64,000 nucleotides of DNA from Melioribacter roseus. GTDB lineage: Bacteria > Bacteroidota > Ignavibacteria > Ignavibacteriales > Melioribacteraceae. Of the stretch, positions 46,039 through 55,771 are shown piece after piece; within the stretch, counting starts at the first letter, position 1, and each line of letters begins with the position of its first letter. The stretch lies in contig DYHH01000008.1 of the NCBI GenBank assembly GCA_020724265.1, positions 96,546 through 160,545 on the forward strand, written 5' to 3'. The position numbers and the translations under genes were made by a program. The notes under the pieces were generated by a model that ran no database searches, was not told the origin of the DNA, and worked only from the letters and a program-made list of their open reading frames with translations.

Positions 46039-46073
46039 AAAAGCGCTTACCGAAGAATACAGTAAGCGCTTTT
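46039..46073 (-). terminator. Terminator after the cassette B PorV-like gene
   Basis: A perfect 12-bp stem, AAAAGCGCTTAC (46039-46050) and GTAAGCGCTTTT (46062-46073), with an 11-base loop and a run of six T on the minus strand. It occupies the same place as the terminator of cassette A: after PorV-like, before GWxTD. Confidence 0.9.
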
Positions 46074-46095
46074 GAATTTTAAGTCAAGATAAAAC

Positions 46096-47112
46096 CTAGA
46101 AACCTAACTTAACCGTAAAGATATGATTCGGTTCCGGGAAATCTTGAACATCTCTAAATGCATAATCTACAGTAATATCGAGTTCTCCACCAAATGCATA
46201 ATTAACACCGGCACCGGCAGTAAAACCGAATATAGATTGATCAGAATTTTCAAGAAGCATACTGTAACCGCCTCTTAAAAAGAAAGTATTCATAAATCCG
46301 TATTCCATTCCAAAGCTCAGATTATCTTCAAACGAGTTGTTGTTTGTGAATGTAGAAGCAACAACAAGATTATTCTGTTCGTTGAAATCATATTTGTAAG
46401 CTAAGCTTAACTCAAAATATGACGGAATTTGGAATGATTCAGCAGTAACTTCATATAAGCCAGGTTGTGAACCGGGAGCAACTCCGGGTATATCGGTCTT
46501 GAATTGTAAATCTTGACCAGAATACACCATGTTTGAACCGATATTCTTAACAGAAGCACCAAGGAATAAAGATTCGCTGAACCGGTATTGAACACCAAAA
46601 TCTACTGCAAAAGCAGTAGCTGAAGTATTAACTATTTCTTCAGTTACCAGCTTAAACGTTGTACCTACCGAAATTCTATCGGTAATAATTTTGGAATATG
46701 ATAAACCTACCGTTAAAAAAGTAGGTGAATAAGTTTCACCTGTACCATCAGGAAATTGGAGAGTTGTAACAGGTATATCTCCAAAATCAAATGTCTTAAA
46801 ACTGAGTGCTATAGTACCAAAATCTCCTAAAGCTGCAGAAGCAGCAAAATAGGAAATATTGATATCGGCAAGGTAAGACATATAGCTGAACATAGCTTCA
46901 GCACCATCATGTCTAGCCAGTCCAGCAGGATTATAATAAATAGATTCCAACCCGGTAAGAGTAGCAAGCATGGAGCCGCCGGTGGCAATACCTCTAGCGC
47001 CCACCGGAATCAAGAGCTGCTCAGCACCGGTTGTACCTTTTCTAGACACGTCGCCAGCATAGATCGACATGCTAAAAATTAGCACAGTAAATATTGTTAA
47101 TAGCTTTTTCAT
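46096..47112 (-). CDS. PorV-like outer-membrane protein (cassette B)
   Basis: 338 residues, PorV/PorQ (UPF0164) barrel, with a signal peptide ending near SIYAGD. The N-terminal block LLIPVGARGIATGGSMLATLTGLESIYYNPAGL parallels that of the protein at 33196, and the shared FGDIPVTTLQFPDGTGE-type phrase (there IGDINVTTLDQPDGTGE) shows the two are paralogs. In T9SS, PorV shuttles cargo to the sortase. Following the giant cargo-like protein, it may serve it specifically. TAGGAG precedes the ATG. A terminator follows. Confidence 0.9.
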   Translation of the reverse strand: MKKLLTIFTVLIFSMSIYAGDVSRKGTTGAEQLLIPVGARGIATGGSMLATLTGLESIYYNPAGLARHDGAEAMFSYMSYLADINISYFAASAALGDFGTIALSFKTFDFGDIPVTTLQFPDGTGETYSPTFLTVGLSYSKIITDRISVGTTFKLVTEEIVNTSATAFAVDFGVQYRFSESLFLGASVKNIGSNMVYSGQDLQFKTDIPGVAPGSQPGLYEVTAESFQIPSYFELSLAYKYDFNEQNNLVVASTFTNNNSFEDNLSFGMEYGFMNTFFLRGGYSMLLENSDQSIFGFTAGAGVNYAFGGELDITVDYAFRDVQDFPEPNHIFTVKLGF

Positions 47113-47168
47113 TTTATAAACTCCTAAAATTTAGAAATTATTCGATTTCATTTTCATTTTCCAACCAA

Positions 47169-50100
47169 CTAGAATCTTTCCATTTGTTTTTGCGGCATAA
47201 TAATCGAGAACTTAAGCACTTTCTCACCGAATTTTGGAGAAGATACAATTGCTAAATATAATCCGGATGCAACTCTTAAACCGTTTTCATTTAATAGATC
47301 CCAACGTAAGAATGGAGAAGTCGGAGAATCTTTGTCATTGGTATTAAGAGTTCTCAGCAATTGACCGGATAGAGAGTATATTTTAATTGTAACTTCAGTT
47401 GGTAAATTAGAGAAAGTAACAAACGGCTCGTCGGCATTATTTACTTGACCAGTCCAACTGGTAGCCGGGTTAAATCCGAATAACGGATTAGGGAATACAT
47501 TTACTTTATCGAATAATTCTTTTTCGTCTGCTGAACTTAGTGCACCGCCTTTTACTGTAGTGAATTCAAATACGTCATCCGGTGTAAAAGGATACGTATC
47601 TACATCAATTATAATTTTATCACCATTTATTGGGGAGTCATTATTTGTGACACTAATTGCATACAAAGTATTCAAAAACGGTGATCTAGCAATTTTCCTA
47701 TCTTCAGCCTTTGCATTTAAAGCATCAGCAGGTATTTGATAATTATTTCCTCCTCTAAGATCTGCCCAAGACATAGTCGTTCCATTAGAAAAACCTTTAT
47801 ATACTTGCTGATTGCCTTGAGGATCATAATCCGCATCAAAAATAAAAATATATTCATAATTATCATTTATAGAAGTTCCCGGGTTCCAAATACCATCGGG
47901 CTTTCCACCTAATGCAGAAGCTTTTTCAACAAATCCAACAGCTAATTGTCGTTCTTGTCCAAAGTTTGGATCGACAACCCATGCTGTAAATGGTACATCA
48001 ACAAAGCCTTCGCCAAGCATTCCTACAAAACCATTTCCTGCAGTATCTGCAGCTGTTACAGCTTCAGCGTAGATATATGAATTTCTTTTACCAATAAATC
48101 CACCTAAGTATCCATTCAAATACCTATATGCTTTTCCATTGCCCCCAAATCTTATTTCAACTCTTCTTAATGAATTAGCTTTGGTATAAGTTGAATTTAA
48201 GTTACTCAAACCAGAGACATTGGGGAGATTGGAGAATTCAGGAACATCTCTATTAAGATAGAAATATCGCGTTAATGTTGTGTCCAACCAATCATCAGAA
48301 ATAGAATAACTAATATTACCTAATTTTGGAACAACATTCTCTACTCTTACGATAAATCCTTCGGGAGATAAAGCAGCAACCTGATCTACTCCATATAAAT
48401 AAGATTTTGAAGAGTCAATAAGTATAGAATTAGAAGATTTGTTCGTTAATCTCCAATATGGTCTATAAGTTCCAGTAGCTACAGAATCGACAAAGAAATT
48501 TACTTGATAAGTATCACCAGTTAATGCTTCTTTATCTACAACATCATATTGAACAATACCGCTGCTTGCCCCTTGAAGCTTCGTACCATCTAAAGGAAGG
48601 GTTGGTGGTTGATATATGTCTTTACCAACTATCACTTCAACAATACGCGGTATGTTCTCAACATCACCAACGAAAGCTCCAGAAGAGAGATAATAATCTC
48701 CCTTAACTCCATAACCAGGAACACCTGTCTCTTTATTAACTAATGCATTATAATTTACGGCAAAAGAAGTCACTGCAAAATAATATGGTTTTCCTTTAAT
48801 AAGTTCACCTTCTGTCCATGGATCTCTATCAATTCTAACTCTAATTTTACCAAGTTTTGGATCCGTATAGACACTATAATTTAATAAAATACTTCCTTGC
48901 TCATAAAATGGTTCAATACCACCGGTATTCGGATTTTCCTTAAAAAGATTTTCTATATTATTATTTAAGGAATATCTCCTTAACAATTTTTTGTTTTCCA
49001 AATTTGCAACAGTTTCTTGGGCTGTTCTTGTTCTAAATGTCCATAGATTATAACCTTGAAAGTTTAAATCCCACGCATCTGTCAAACTTTTATAACTTAC
49101 TTGATCTGGAGTTTCCCAAATCAAGTCAATAAAATCATCATTTGCTTCAACATTAAGTGTAACAGCTGGTGGGGGTGCTGGAGATAAGAAATTGTTGTCA
49201 AAAATAAATTGTGCTCCATCTGAAATATTTCTTGCTTCTGTAATTGAATTACGAGCACTTACACCTTGACCGACAATGTAAGCAACCATAATTTCGTTTT
49301 CTTCGCCTTTCTTAAGATCAAAAGGACCGGTGTTCTGCATCATTCTAACGTCTGCAGGTTTATTGTTTATCCAACCTGTTTGTGTAACAGGGTCGCCGTT
49401 GTACCAGATATTCGGGTTAACCGTTGCACAATCAACACCTCCTAGTACATCGCCGTAAGCCCAATTACAAGGATCGGCATCTAAACCTTCAATATCTTTT
49501 CCAAGTGTATAATTTCTTGCTTCACGGGCATTACTTGGGTCTCTAAGATAAGAGTCACCGTTAATATACTGTACAAATGAAGTAAGACCTTGATTTCTTG
49601 CTCCCGGGTAAGCTACAACACCTTTTATTTGTCCCTGAATACTATACGCAGTGTCTAAGGGAATATCTACACCATCGGTATAAACACCGTCGCCGTCAAC
49701 ATCTTCAAAAGTAACACCGGGAATATAATCAATCGGACCGGAGAAAAAGTCTATTAAGAATACAGGCGGGTTGTTACCCCAAACAGCATCTGAACCATCA
49801 TTATAAACGTAACCCGCATTTCTTGCCATATCCGCACCGACTAAGTCGTCATTGTGATCACCTAAGTCAGGGTCAGCCCAAACACCAAAATAGCAATCTT
49901 CCAAGACATCTGGTTCATTTGGATTATTTAGTCCGACATATTTAAATCTGTATCTAACAAACAACATATTACCGATAGCACCAGCAGAAGCAAATCCGAA
50001 AATTGTCTGTCTTACTTCAATACCAATAGGATTAACGGTATTCCATCTTCTCTGACCTGCCGGTACTGCATCCCAATAAACCATCCATGCAGTTTCATCA

Positions 50101-50690
50101 CCAATTAAATCGGGACGGTCTTCATCCGGGTCCCATTCTCCGTTACCATTTAGGTCAACCGGGTTATAGACGCCATCACCGTCACCATCGTAAAAATCGG
50201 CACCTAAATCAACAGCATCAGCCCACTCCTGCCAGGCAGTTCCAAATGGCGGGTCATCGGAACGAACCACATAAATCTGTGCTCTTGGGTCATTTGATCC
50301 ATCAGCCACAGTACCTTGCAGATAATCTTCAACAAGGGAAGCCGAAGCAACTGCATTTGCAAATACTTGACCGTTGGCAACACCGCTTAAGAAAAAGCCT
50401 GACGAGAACAAGAAATTGTTCCCTTGACCACCGGGATATCTTCCATCACTTCCGAAAGGAGGAACGTTTACTGCAGCCATAATTCCTTTTCTGTTAAACG
50501 GGAGGTAAAAATTATTAATATTCATTCCATAAGAGTCTCCCTTAGCACCTCCTTCTAAGGTAGACGATGTTTTATATACCTTGCTGATTCTTTTTGAACC
50601 TCTAAGATCATCGGCTGCCTGAATTACCATAGCAGCGGCAAAAAGCAGCACCAGAAACAAGAGGGTTATTTTAAATACTCTATTTTTCAT
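47169..50690 (-). CDS. Giant secreted protein with T9SS-like C-terminal domain (cassette B)
   Basis: 1173 residues, signal peptide about 1-25 (ending near VIQAADD). Calcium-type motifs occur as YDGDGDGVYNPVDLNGNGEWDPDEDRP and FEDVDGDGVYTDGVDIP. Block NPIGIEVRQTIFGFA, and later GVWADPDLGDHNDDLVGADMARNAGYVYN, match the cassette A protein (AQWSDTDLGTYSDDFVACDTALNLGYTYN). The C-terminal 110 residues resemble a T9SS sorting domain (NVFPNPLFG, IKIYSLSGQLLRTL, RWDLLNENGLRVASGLYLAIV) but end MPQKQMERF rather than in a basic tail. AAGGTAAT lies before the ATG. Confidence 0.86.
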   Translation of the reverse strand: MKNRVFKITLLFLVLLFAAAMVIQAADDLRGSKRISKVYKTSSTLEGGAKGDSYGMNINNFYLPFNRKGIMAAVNVPPFGSDGRYPGGQGNNFLFSSGFFLSGVANGQVFANAVASASLVEDYLQGTVADGSNDPRAQIYVVRSDDPPFGTAWQEWADAVDLGADFYDGDGDGVYNPVDLNGNGEWDPDEDRPDLIGDETAWMVYWDAVPAGQRRWNTVNPIGIEVRQTIFGFASAGAIGNMLFVRYRFKYVGLNNPNEPDVLEDCYFGVWADPDLGDHNDDLVGADMARNAGYVYNDGSDAVWGNNPPVFLIDFFSGPIDYIPGVTFEDVDGDGVYTDGVDIPLDTAYSIQGQIKGVVAYPGARNQGLTSFVQYINGDSYLRDPSNAREARNYTLGKDIEGLDADPCNWAYGDVLGGVDCATVNPNIWYNGDPVTQTGWINNKPADVRMMQNTGPFDLKKGEENEIMVAYIVGQGVSARNSITEARNISDGAQFIFDNNFLSPAPPPAVTLNVEANDDFIDLIWETPDQVSYKSLTDAWDLNFQGYNLWTFRTRTAQETVANLENKKLLRRYSLNNNIENLFKENPNTGGIEPFYEQGSILLNYSVYTDPKLGKIRVRIDRDPWTEGELIKGKPYYFAVTSFAVNYNALVNKETGVPGYGVKGDYYLSSGAFVGDVENIPRIVEVIVGKDIYQPPTLPLDGTKLQGASSGIVQYDVVDKEALTGDTYQVNFFVDSVATGTYRPYWRLTNKSSNSILIDSSKSYLYGVDQVAALSPEGFIVRVENVVPKLGNISYSISDDWLDTTLTRYFYLNRDVPEFSNLPNVSGLSNLNSTYTKANSLRRVEIRFGGNGKAYRYLNGYLGGFIGKRNSYIYAEAVTAADTAGNGFVGMLGEGFVDVPFTAWVVDPNFGQERQLAVGFVEKASALGGKPDGIWNPGTSINDNYEYIFIFDADYDPQGNQQVYKGFSNGTTMSWADLRGGNNYQIPADALNAKAEDRKIARSPFLNTLYAISVTNNDSPINGDKIIIDVDTYPFTPDDVFEFTTVKGGALSSADEKELFDKVNVFPNPLFGFNPATSWTGQVNNADEPFVTFSNLPTEVTIKIYSLSGQLLRTLNTNDKDSPTSPFLRWDLLNENGLRVASGLYLAIVSSPKFGEKVLKFSIIMPQKQMERF

Positions 50691-50735
50691 AACTATTACC
50701 TTATTTTAATTTATAAAACCCCTCAATAACGTATT

Positions 50736-53570
50736 CTATAATCCAACAGTGTTAAAATTAACTTTAACACCAACTCTAATTAATCGCGGAATACCATAAT
50801 TAAACGGGGTCCTTTCCATCGATCGGTAATCATCTGCATAACCTTGTCCTAATTGACGAATTTGAGTTTTGCCAAGTTCTGTATTTAACCAACCGGTAGT
50901 TTGCGGATCGCCTGTTGATCTCCAAACGTTAACAACGTTTTCGGCATCAAACAAGTTTTCGACCCAAAGGAAAGGAGATATAGCCAAACCGCTGCCAAGA
51001 TCAAATGTTTTCTCTAATCTCATATCTACTCTGAACTGAGAAGGACCGTAAGCAGAGTTAATATAACCTTTAACGTCTGCAATCAAACCGTTATCGCCAA
51101 TTATATTCCATTCATCAACCGGGGTGTAAGGACGACCGCTGCTGAATGATATTAAGAAATTCGCATTAAATAGTTCAAAAAATCCTAACTCACCTTTAGG
51201 CACAAAGAAATCTATATTTACAACACCCGTGTGTCTCTGGTCGAAATTAAGAGGGGCGATAACCGGGGGAGCAGACCTATCGGTATTTCTAAATACCGCA
51301 GTCTGGCTTGAAGATTGAGATGAACCGGTACCTTCCGCTATTGAATAAGTATATTGAGCCGAGAGGTTAAAGTAACTTAACTGGGTAACGTCTAATGAAA
51401 ATGCAAAACCTTTTGTAGTACCGAAATCCGAGTTTTGAGGAACGATTGCATTAAGAATTTCACCACCATCAACTCTCTGGAATTGAAGGTTTTGAACGTT
51501 AACCAAACCCCTAATGTTTTTATAGAACGCGGTAATATTTAGTGCAGCATTATTCCCAATTAATTGTCTGAACCCGATTTCATACTGGGTTGTTTCTTCA
51601 GGTTTCATTGCTGCGTTGAAGCTGCTTTGAGGTTCCATAACCAAATAATTATTATAGTCAAACGGACCTGCATACATATCGAGTAATCTCGGCAGCTGAA
51701 TAAAACGACCATACTGTGCATGGAATACTGTAGTCTCGGTTACAGGGAAACCAAGACCGATACGTGGTGAAAATTCAACATCGGCATCTCTAATTTTGAA
51801 GTCACCGTCATCAAACCCAAGAGGATCACTACCGCCGGCAAATGGAAGAGTTGGGTCTTTCAAAACATAAGATTTTACATTGAAGTAATCCATTCTTAAA
51901 CCGACATTAAGAACAAGGTCTTCCAACTCAAATCTATCTTGCAAATAAGCATAGGCTAAGAGCGGAGTTCTTGGTCTTTGTCTCTCATTGGCAAAATCAG
52001 AATCGACGTGATTTTGACCAGTGATATCATAACCGAAAACATACGGCTCCTGTTCTCTAACTTTCTCCTCAAAAGTTGGTGCCGTACTTCCTGCAATTTG
52101 ATAAGCCCAAACACCATAACCGCGAACAGTATTAAAAGAAATACCACCGCCGAATTCAACCAAGTGGTTCGCTATCTGAGATGTAAAGTCAAAATCAGCA
52201 GTAATAGCGTCTTGTTCTCTTCTTTGATAAAGTCCTCTTGCTCTACCATAAGGTGAAAAGACAAAATTTTGATCAACCGAGGAAGTTCTTTGACCGTCAC
52301 CGAGCAATCTGACACCGAATTTTTCAGCCCAAAGTGCTGAATCGCCGTAAGCATAAAGGTCATCCTCAAAGAACGGGTTAACAAGTTTATAATCATACAT
52401 TCTGTAACCTACGTTTAAGTTCCAGAAAGTATTGGAGCTTAAAGTTTGAGAAACTCTACCGCTGAATGAAATATTTTCATCGTAAATTTTGTCAAAAAAT
52501 TGAGAACTGCTTTTTACATAAGAAGTAGTTATAGCTCTACTTTCGGATTGATTACCAACAACACCTACGTTTACTTTCCAGTCACCCATTAAATGAGTTG
52601 TACGAGCAGAAAATCTCCAAACGCCTTCATCATTATTAGGTGTAGTTTTATAAGATTTGTCAATCGACGGGAAATCCCAACCTTTAGCCCGTGGATTTGC
52701 ATCCTGGAACCATCCTCTCTCAACCGAAGCAAAGAATGTATGTTTGTCCATCCCGGGAATTATCGGACCGCTGAGACTTGCCGAATATAAGTTATAACCG
52801 TAATCATCGGTAAATTCAGAAGTCATACCTTCTATAAATACCTGGTAGTTAGGTCTACCGGCTTTTGTAGTAACGTTAATAATACCAGATTGAGCTTGCC
52901 CGTATTTAGCTTCATAACCACCGACTTGAAAAGCGAGCTGCTCAATAGCATTATTTGAAACTTGAGACTGGTTATTACCGGTAATCAAGTTATTCTGAGG
53001 TACACCATCTACAATATAGAGTACTTCAGAACCACGACCACCACGAACGTTAATTGTAGCGTTGCCGCCAACACCACCGCTTCCTTCCTGAACAACAACA
53101 CCGGATTGTAATGAAGCAATGTTCGAGACACCGCGTACCGGTAATTTAGCAATTTGTTCCGAGTCAACAACTTTAACAGTATTTGTTGACTTTTCTTCGA
53201 AGAATTTTTTATCGGTAACAACAATTTCATCCAAGTCGATACCGCTTGTTAAAGTTTCGTTCAATTCGTAAGTAATACCGGCAACAACACGAACTTCTTG
53301 TACAGTTTTTTGACTGTAACCAACGAAACTTATTTTAACCGTATAAGTACCGGGAGTGATATTGAGGATAAAGTAATTACCGTCAAGATCAGTTGCGGCA
53401 CCCAGGTTAGTATTTTCGATAATAACGTTTGCACCAATCAACGGCTCACCGGTCTGAGCATCGGTGATTTTACCGGCTAATTTTCCGGTACCGGTTTGTG
53501 CAAAAATACTTATTGCGCCGAGAAGCAAGACGACAACAAATATTTTAAATTTTGTAAAAACCCCTTCCAT
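50736..53570 (-). CDS. TonB-dependent receptor with carboxypeptidase-regulatory-like domain (cassette B)
   Basis: 944 residues. Signal peptide about 1-24; CarboxypepD_reg-like domain about 27-110 (GKLAGKITDAQTGEPLIGANVIIENTN); plug about 125-240 with NATINVRGGRGSEVLYIVDGVPQ; beta-barrel to the C-terminal RVGVKVNF. It is the paralog of the receptor at 38225. There is no SusD-like gene, which speaks against a simple polysaccharide-uptake role. A strong AGGAG site precedes the ATG. The gap to the giant-protein gene is 45 bases. Confidence 0.92.
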   Translation of the reverse strand: MEGVFTKFKIFVVVLLLGAISIFAQTGTGKLAGKITDAQTGEPLIGANVIIENTNLGAATDLDGNYFILNITPGTYTVKISFVGYSQKTVQEVRVVAGITYELNETLTSGIDLDEIVVTDKKFFEEKSTNTVKVVDSEQIAKLPVRGVSNIASLQSGVVVQEGSGGVGGNATINVRGGRGSEVLYIVDGVPQNNLITGNNQSQVSNNAIEQLAFQVGGYEAKYGQAQSGIINVTTKAGRPNYQVFIEGMTSEFTDDYGYNLYSASLSGPIIPGMDKHTFFASVERGWFQDANPRAKGWDFPSIDKSYKTTPNNDEGVWRFSARTTHLMGDWKVNVGVVGNQSESRAITTSYVKSSSQFFDKIYDENISFSGRVSQTLSSNTFWNLNVGYRMYDYKLVNPFFEDDLYAYGDSALWAEKFGVRLLGDGQRTSSVDQNFVFSPYGRARGLYQRREQDAITADFDFTSQIANHLVEFGGGISFNTVRGYGVWAYQIAGSTAPTFEEKVREQEPYVFGYDITGQNHVDSDFANERQRPRTPLLAYAYLQDRFELEDLVLNVGLRMDYFNVKSYVLKDPTLPFAGGSDPLGFDDGDFKIRDADVEFSPRIGLGFPVTETTVFHAQYGRFIQLPRLLDMYAGPFDYNNYLVMEPQSSFNAAMKPEETTQYEIGFRQLIGNNAALNITAFYKNIRGLVNVQNLQFQRVDGGEILNAIVPQNSDFGTTKGFAFSLDVTQLSYFNLSAQYTYSIAEGTGSSQSSSQTAVFRNTDRSAPPVIAPLNFDQRHTGVVNIDFFVPKGELGFFELFNANFLISFSSGRPYTPVDEWNIIGDNGLIADVKGYINSAYGPSQFRVDMRLEKTFDLGSGLAISPFLWVENLFDAENVVNVWRSTGDPQTTGWLNTELGKTQIRQLGQGYADDYRSMERTPFNYGIPRLIRVGVKVNFNTVGL

Positions 53571-53709
53571 AAGTTCTCCTATATATAATTTTTGGAAATC
53601 CGCTGCAGATAGCTAGAACAGTCCAATGGAATGCGATAAGCAAATAAACGAGACCTATATATCAATTTAAGATATAACAGAAATTTCAGCAACATATTAA
53701 TAAATACCC

Positions 53710-53736
53710 GGAACCCCGGATTAAATCCGGGATTCC
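53710..53736 (-). terminator. Hairpin after the 53760 gene, probable terminator
   Basis: A 12-bp stem, GGAACCCCGGAT (53710-53721) and ATCCGGGATTCC (53725-53736), with a three-base loop and one mismatch on the plus strand that becomes a G-U pair on the minus strand. G-C rich in an AT-rich region. The tail is only moderately T-rich, so it may stop transcription or protect the 3' end. Confidence 0.6.
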
Positions 53737-53759
53737 GAGGTTAATTAATTCTGAATTTA

Positions 53760-55511
53760 TTACTTCATTAACAACATTTTCTTTGAGCTGGTGAAATTAC
53801 CTGCTTTAATTGTGTAGATGTACATACCAGATGCTAAGTTTGAAGCATCAAAAGCAACTTCATAAACACCTTGTGTTTGTTGTGCATCTACTAATGTTGC
53901 AACTTCTTTTCCAAGTACGTCATATACTTTTAATGAAACATTTGTTAATTCTGGAACACTGTACTTAATGGAAGTACTTGGGTTAAACGGGTTAGGATAA
54001 TTTTGCTTTAATTCAAATTGATAAGTTAAATTTTCCTTTCCATCAACTGAAACTACAGGATTAACAGTTGCTGTAACACCATCAACAAACCATAATTCAG
54101 ATTCTGCCAAATCGTTTGTGTCATCATCTCCGAACAATGTATACATGGTAATTAACTGCCATACATTTCCGCCAACATTATGCAAACGAGGAGCAGTCTG
54201 TGAATATTTTTCATTTATGTCAGGAGTTTGAGTAAAGTTTTCTGGAGCGGTCCAAGTTTCACCATCATACCATGAAACAAAAAGATCATATCCATCAGCA
54301 CCAGGTTCGGGTAAATCAGCATATTTAACTGCTAAAACAGAACCATTTTCTGAACGTCCGAATTCAACTTCATTTAACGTTGTTAGACCACCTGGTAAAG
54401 CTTGACTAGTAGCATTTACTAATGCAATTTGTGTAGCTCTCCAATCTCCTGATTGATTATCAAGAATATAAATACCCGTATTTGTACCATCAGTTGTATC
54501 AACGAAGGTACCAACAAAAAATGCTGATGCTTCTTGGGAACCAAGTGGAGTATATGTTATGAAATCCACTTCATAATTGAGAGCCTGTACAACATCACCG
54601 AGTACTCCGCCATTATAACTTGCCTCATAAGGATTCACCCAATTCCATTCTGAATCCCAAGTATCTCCATCGTCTGATGTTGATTTCAAAGCGAAGTGAT
54701 ATACAGCTCCAACATCCGGATTTTGACCCTGTACCATAATATAACCATTACCATGGGAATTTATATCACCTTTTGTTCCATTCCAAGTATCATTAAAGAA
54801 ATCAGTTTCATAAGAGATTGATGCTCTGCTCCATGATTGACCTCCATCGTCACTTCTGTAAAGATAATTGTTGGTTCCGTCTTCAGGGTATTCTATGAGT
54901 GGTAATACAGCGAATGCCGTGCCAGCACTATTTACAAACATTTCATCACCAGGATAAAAAGTACTGTCAAGGTGAGTTGTGGGACTCATAAAACCAACAG
55001 GATCCCCGGCTAAAACATACCAATACCAACTAGCATCAAGTTCAGCCCAGCCGGTAACTACATTAACTGCAGCTAAATCTGAACTTTTAGTAGGATTGGT
55101 TAAGACAATATTTGGGTGACGACCTAATACATGACCCGGATGATTCATTGGACCAAGCTGACCGGTCCAGTTTTGACCAATATCATCACTAACCTGATAG
55201 TAGATTCGTCCACTACCGGGACCTGTTAGGTCTGATCTTTTTACTATACCCATAAGCGATGAGAATGGATCGTAGTAAATTTGATTTGTGTATGATGCCT
55301 GAGTAGTATATGCATTCCACATTTTTCCAATCAGTATTGCAGATCCTACTTGAGCTTTGTCTGGTGTTGAGGATTTTTGCCCTACAACATCAGCATTTTG
55401 CTCAAAAACAACTTGAGATTTCGAGTTAACTTTTGTCTGTACATCTGTTGCAAAAGTTAAGCTTACAGCTAACAGCACTGCAAACAATGAATAAGTAACT
55501 CTTTTGAACAT
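53760..55511 (-). CDS. Secreted sialidase-like repeat protein with canonical T9SS sorting domain
   Basis: 583 residues. Signal peptide about 1-21. The middle part (about 60-470) has BNR/Asp-box-like phrases such as YRSDDGGQSWSRAS, TSDDGDTWDSEW and SDDIGQNWTG, as in sialidase/neuraminidase-like propellers. No catalytic residues can be confirmed. The C-terminal domain is classic type A: LKQNYPNPFNPSTSIKYSV, VSLKVYDVLGKEVATLV, ending SKKMLLMK. It will be exported by T9SS. It stands upstream of cassette B with its own hairpin. AAGGGG precedes the ATG. Confidence 0.88.
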   Translation of the reverse strand: MFKRVTYSLFAVLLAVSLTFATDVQTKVNSKSQVVFEQNADVVGQKSSTPDKAQVGSAILIGKMWNAYTTQASYTNQIYYDPFSSLMGIVKRSDLTGPGSGRIYYQVSDDIGQNWTGQLGPMNHPGHVLGRHPNIVLTNPTKSSDLAAVNVVTGWAELDASWYWYVLAGDPVGFMSPTTHLDSTFYPGDEMFVNSAGTAFAVLPLIEYPEDGTNNYLYRSDDGGQSWSRASISYETDFFNDTWNGTKGDINSHGNGYIMVQGQNPDVGAVYHFALKSTSDDGDTWDSEWNWVNPYEASYNGGVLGDVVQALNYEVDFITYTPLGSQEASAFFVGTFVDTTDGTNTGIYILDNQSGDWRATQIALVNATSQALPGGLTTLNEVEFGRSENGSVLAVKYADLPEPGADGYDLFVSWYDGETWTAPENFTQTPDINEKYSQTAPRLHNVGGNVWQLITMYTLFGDDDTNDLAESELWFVDGVTATVNPVVSVDGKENLTYQFELKQNYPNPFNPSTSIKYSVPELTNVSLKVYDVLGKEVATLVDAQQTQGVYEVAFDASNLASGMYIYTIKAGNFTSSKKMLLMK

Positions 55512-55771
55512 GTTTTACCCCTTGTTTTGTGATAGGTTGTGATTAATTATTAAATGGTACTTTTGTTCCCTCTTTTTTTCCAATTTTGCATAAATCTATT
55601 GGAGCGAAATTCAAAATAATACAAATGTTGTTATATGTCAAGATAGGATTAAGATTCAAAAACAAGTTTTTCAGATTAATTTTTCATTAATTTTTTGAGA
55701 AAGATATGAGAAATTAATACAAGACTTTTTCTTTGTCAAGGTTTTTAGTTAGGTATCTTCAATTAAAATAA

